A stretch of DNA of 64,000 bases from CBDFGK01 sp965247075. Its GTDB lineage: Bacteria > Pseudomonadota > Gammaproteobacteria > Pseudomonadales > Halieaceae. Below are positions 62,901 to 64,000 of this stretch, in pieces. Below the pieces are notes generated by a model, which made no database searches, was not told the origin of the DNA, and saw only the letters and a program-made list of their open reading frames with translations. The stretch lies in contig CBDFGK010000002.1 of the NCBI GenBank assembly GCA_965247075.1, forward strand, positions 186,001-250,000, given 5' to 3'. How positions within the stretch are numbered: position 1 is the first letter of the stretch; every line of letters begins with the position of its first letter. Position numbers and translations under genes: made by a program.

Positions 62901-64000
62901 GGACGCATACCTTGACCGGTGGCAGCGCGCCCGCCACGCCAATCACCGTGACCGGTGCCGACACCGCTGGCCCGACCTTCACGCCTGTTGCGGCAGGGAC
63001 TTATACCTTCACCCTGACCGTCACCGATGCCGGCACTCCTGCGGCCAGCCACACCGACACGGTAGTCATCACCGTGACTGTGCCGGCCAACCGGTTGCCG
63101 GTTGCCGATGCCGGCACTGCGCAAAGCGTGGAGACCGGCATGGAAGTGACGCTGGACGGCTCTATGAGCAGCGACCCCGATGGAACTATCGCGAGTTATG
63201 CCTGGACGCAGGACAGCGGCACGGAGGTCACCTTGAGCGACCCCACTGCCGCCCGCCCAGGCTTCACCGCGCCGGATGCCACCGGGGAATTGGTCTTCAC
63301 CCTGACCGTCACCGATGATGCCGATGCCCCGGCCAGCGACACCGACACGGTAAGCATCACCGTGACTAGGCCACTGGACACCGTCGCCCCGGTGATTACC
63401 CTCCTCGGAGACAGCCCCTTTGATGTCAATCAAGGCGCCACCTACACCGACCCGGGTGCCACGGCAAGTGATGATCGGGATGGCGACCTCAGTGCCGGCA
63501 TCATCGTTAGCGGCGACACGGTGGATACCGACACGGTCGGGGAATACACCGTCACTTATGATGTATCCGATGCCGCTGGCAATGCTGCCGATACGGTCAC
63601 CCGTATCGTCCGCGTCATCGCGGCACGCGACCTGACTGCGCTTAATGAGGCGATTCTGCCCGAAGTGGCGCGCGACATAGCTGACCAGAATGTCAGTGCT
63701 ATTGCCCGGCGCATTGAGCAGGCACGGCTGCCCTCAAGAACGGGTAGCAGTGCCAGCCTCGGCGGTGCTTCCAGCCTGGCGGAAATCGCCAAATCCCAGG
63801 GCAGCACCGTCGCCGATGACCGGTTTGACCTGAAGCGGCTCCTCAACAATTCCAATTTTGTCCTGCAACTACACGAAACCGGCGCAGGCGCAGCAGACGG
63901 CACCCAACTGACCCTGTGGGGTGCGGGCGACTACCGCGACCTGAAAGGTGCTGATGAGGTGCGTTGGAGTGGCGACCTGTTCAGCCTGCAACTGGGTCTG
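59927..64000 (+). CDS. Large repeat surface protein, third part (3' end outside window)
   Basis: From 59927 to the right edge one frame is open for about 1358 codons. It completes the broken PKD domain (TYAWTQTQGGDVTLSSTTAA), then has Ig-like domains, DUF5011 domains (VVLTVGGTYTEPGATATDNV; PFDVNQGATYTDPGATASDD), a cadherin-like domain (AYSITVIATDSGGEASEALA) and three PKD domains with nearly identical DNA about 300 bases apart. The last 120 residues change to a linker (LNEAILPEVARDIADQNVSA) and LTLWGAGDYRDLKGADEVRW, which resembles the start of an autotransporter beta-barrel. This implies a type V secreted adhesin. Confidence 0.75.
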   Translation, partial: MTYAWTQTQGGDVTLSSTTAAAPTFTAPALEDELEFSLTVTDAGTPPQTSTAATVTITVTPPGTFRIALEADTGFPNDRITSNGQVNVMNPGGMWRYTTNGGTTFSDIQPEATTSFTLKEGVYGANDVVANQVGEGTESILLGAVTVDTTAPTVVTFVTTIAPGVVGTPQPHTITFSEGVSFVSAAGITPTGATLDSVTSSNEGITYTITFTPNMPAFSLTLAIANVVDAAGNTGAGEMIASGTATPALAFDTAPALTTNNADPQRAKDGDILTLTFTVNQALASVPVVVTIAGQPITPTGTAGNVYTATYTVVAAEVTDEGAVVSYSTGRLTAAGPADNTAQITDDSAIRIDLSAPTITLTGGDAPVVLTVGGTYTEPGATATDNVDASVPTPTPSGTVDTDTAGEYTITYTATDRAGNVATKARTVIVSVATATRPVVVTPASPITFAEGATGTVATFTATPSTGRTIASWAVGGADRGDFSITTHSTTNAGILTFNTRPDFETKSAYSITVIATDSGGEASEALAVTVTVTNVDEDGAAFIDGAAQAGQVLTARVTDPDAVTADNPDGTVAVHIFHTWRDGTDDRTLASKDANDKTFRRLRAGDIGNTIYVVVRYSDPVHGGNTKSVTSLPTAAVIASSATPAPGIALAMDTGSSASDGITSNGVVNVPLASDFETETDSPDSWDYSTNGGGSYTVGTNPTPDPLASSFTASFDLGSLDDGTYQLRVRQTIGGTRSAPASLQVTLDRTAPTVTFGDITAVIDKEQTHPIIFSEAVDFVSADITAAGATVNSVALDSGSDRAYTITFTPNMADFSLTLAADSVMDIAGNDGPATEARAIGTETVASTPSTPPPAPANRNPVAEAGPAQSVVTDMPVTLSGSGNDPDGDNNALTYSWELTGGTGITLSNANIAGPTFTPTAAGVYTFTLTVTDDDGAGSAADTVTITVTVPANRLPVAEAGPAQRVETGVEVTLDGSMSSDPDGTIARYAWTHTLTGGSAPATPITVTGADTAGPTFTPVAAGTYTFTLTVTDAGTPAASHTDTVVITVTVPANRLPVADAGTAQSVETGMEVTLDGSMSSDPDGTIASYAWTQDSGTEVTLSDPTAARPGFTAPDATGELVFTLTVTDDADAPASDTDTVSITVTRPLDTVAPVITLLGDSPFDVNQGATYTDPGATASDDRDGDLSAGIIVSGDTVDTDTVGEYTVTYDVSDAAGNAADTVTRIVRVIAARDLTALNEAILPEVARDIADQNVSAIARRIEQARLPSRTGSSASLGGASSLAEIAKSQGSTVADDRFDLKRLLNNSNFVLQLHETGAGAADGTQLTLWGAGDYRDLKGADEVRWSGDLFSLQLGL

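Noticed and set aside
60347..63433. Several long minus-strand frames opposite the repeat protein
   Set aside because: They are antisense to the Ig/PKD repeats and Gly/Val-rich in a way that mirrors the Thr/Ala-rich coding strand. No family features.

Overview
The window looks like a chromosome segment of a marine-type gammaproteobacterium, possibly of the Cellvibrionales group. This is an inference from gene order and family content: miaB-ybeZ-ybeY-corC-lnt, leuS-lptE-holA, alaS-lysC-csrA-tRNA-Ser, a PnuT/TonB thiamin operon, the ImuA/ImuB/DnaE2 mutasome and an ethanolamine permease. Most of the sequence is tightly packed, GC-rich housekeeping DNA. Several AT-richer or repeat-rich islands interrupt it.

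Layout: 0-12.5 kb holds a partial PPi-type phosphofructokinase, mpl, an MMPL/RND exporter, a LON-domain protein, rnt, pyrC, argG, pcm and the error-prone polymerase gene dnaE2 with a perfect LexA box. 12.6-21.2 kb is the main accessory region. It is an integron gene-cassette array without an integrase (a CALIN), with at least four recognisable full-length attC sites plus truncated ones. Its cassettes encode a lipoprotein, a SelW-like protein with an in-frame TGA exactly at the Sec position of a CxxU motif, a methyltransferase-like membrane protein split by an IS630 element, small membrane proteins and a HIT protein. It also carries an IS1182-family element and a 473-bp element with long inverted repeats. 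The array separates dnaE2 from imuB-imuA (21.2-23.5 kb), and each half keeps its own LexA control, so a normally contiguous SOS mutagenesis operon has been split.

23.7-40.5 kb is core again: holA-lptE-leuS, an aminotransferase, lnt-corC-ybeY-ybeZ-miaB, a DUF1820 gene, lon, greB, eat and an M23 peptidase. 40.5-41.3 kb is a gene graveyard with a zeta-toxin-like fragment carrying two frameshifts and an apparent proton-pumping pyrophosphatase fragment, flanked by related inverted sequences. 41.3-48.7 kb contains a YcaR-like gene, an internally deleted HIT protein, alaS-lysC-csrA, tRNA-Ser(GCU), an internally deleted YkvI-like gene, a class III aminotransferase, two small conserved genes and tRNA-Arg(ACG).

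48.8-55.1 kb contains an FAD oxidoreductase, a protein with two fused DsbA-like domains, and a leftward thiamin-salvage operon: TPP riboswitch, TonB receptor, PnuT, thiamin-kinase-like phosphotransferase. 55.2-57 kb has an IS-like remnant and an AAA ATPase. From 57 kb to the right edge runs a very large Ig-like/PKD/cadherin-repeat surface protein that ends in what looks like the start of an autotransporter barrel. It is broken into three reading frames, and its leader is duplicated with the same +1 frame offset in both copies.
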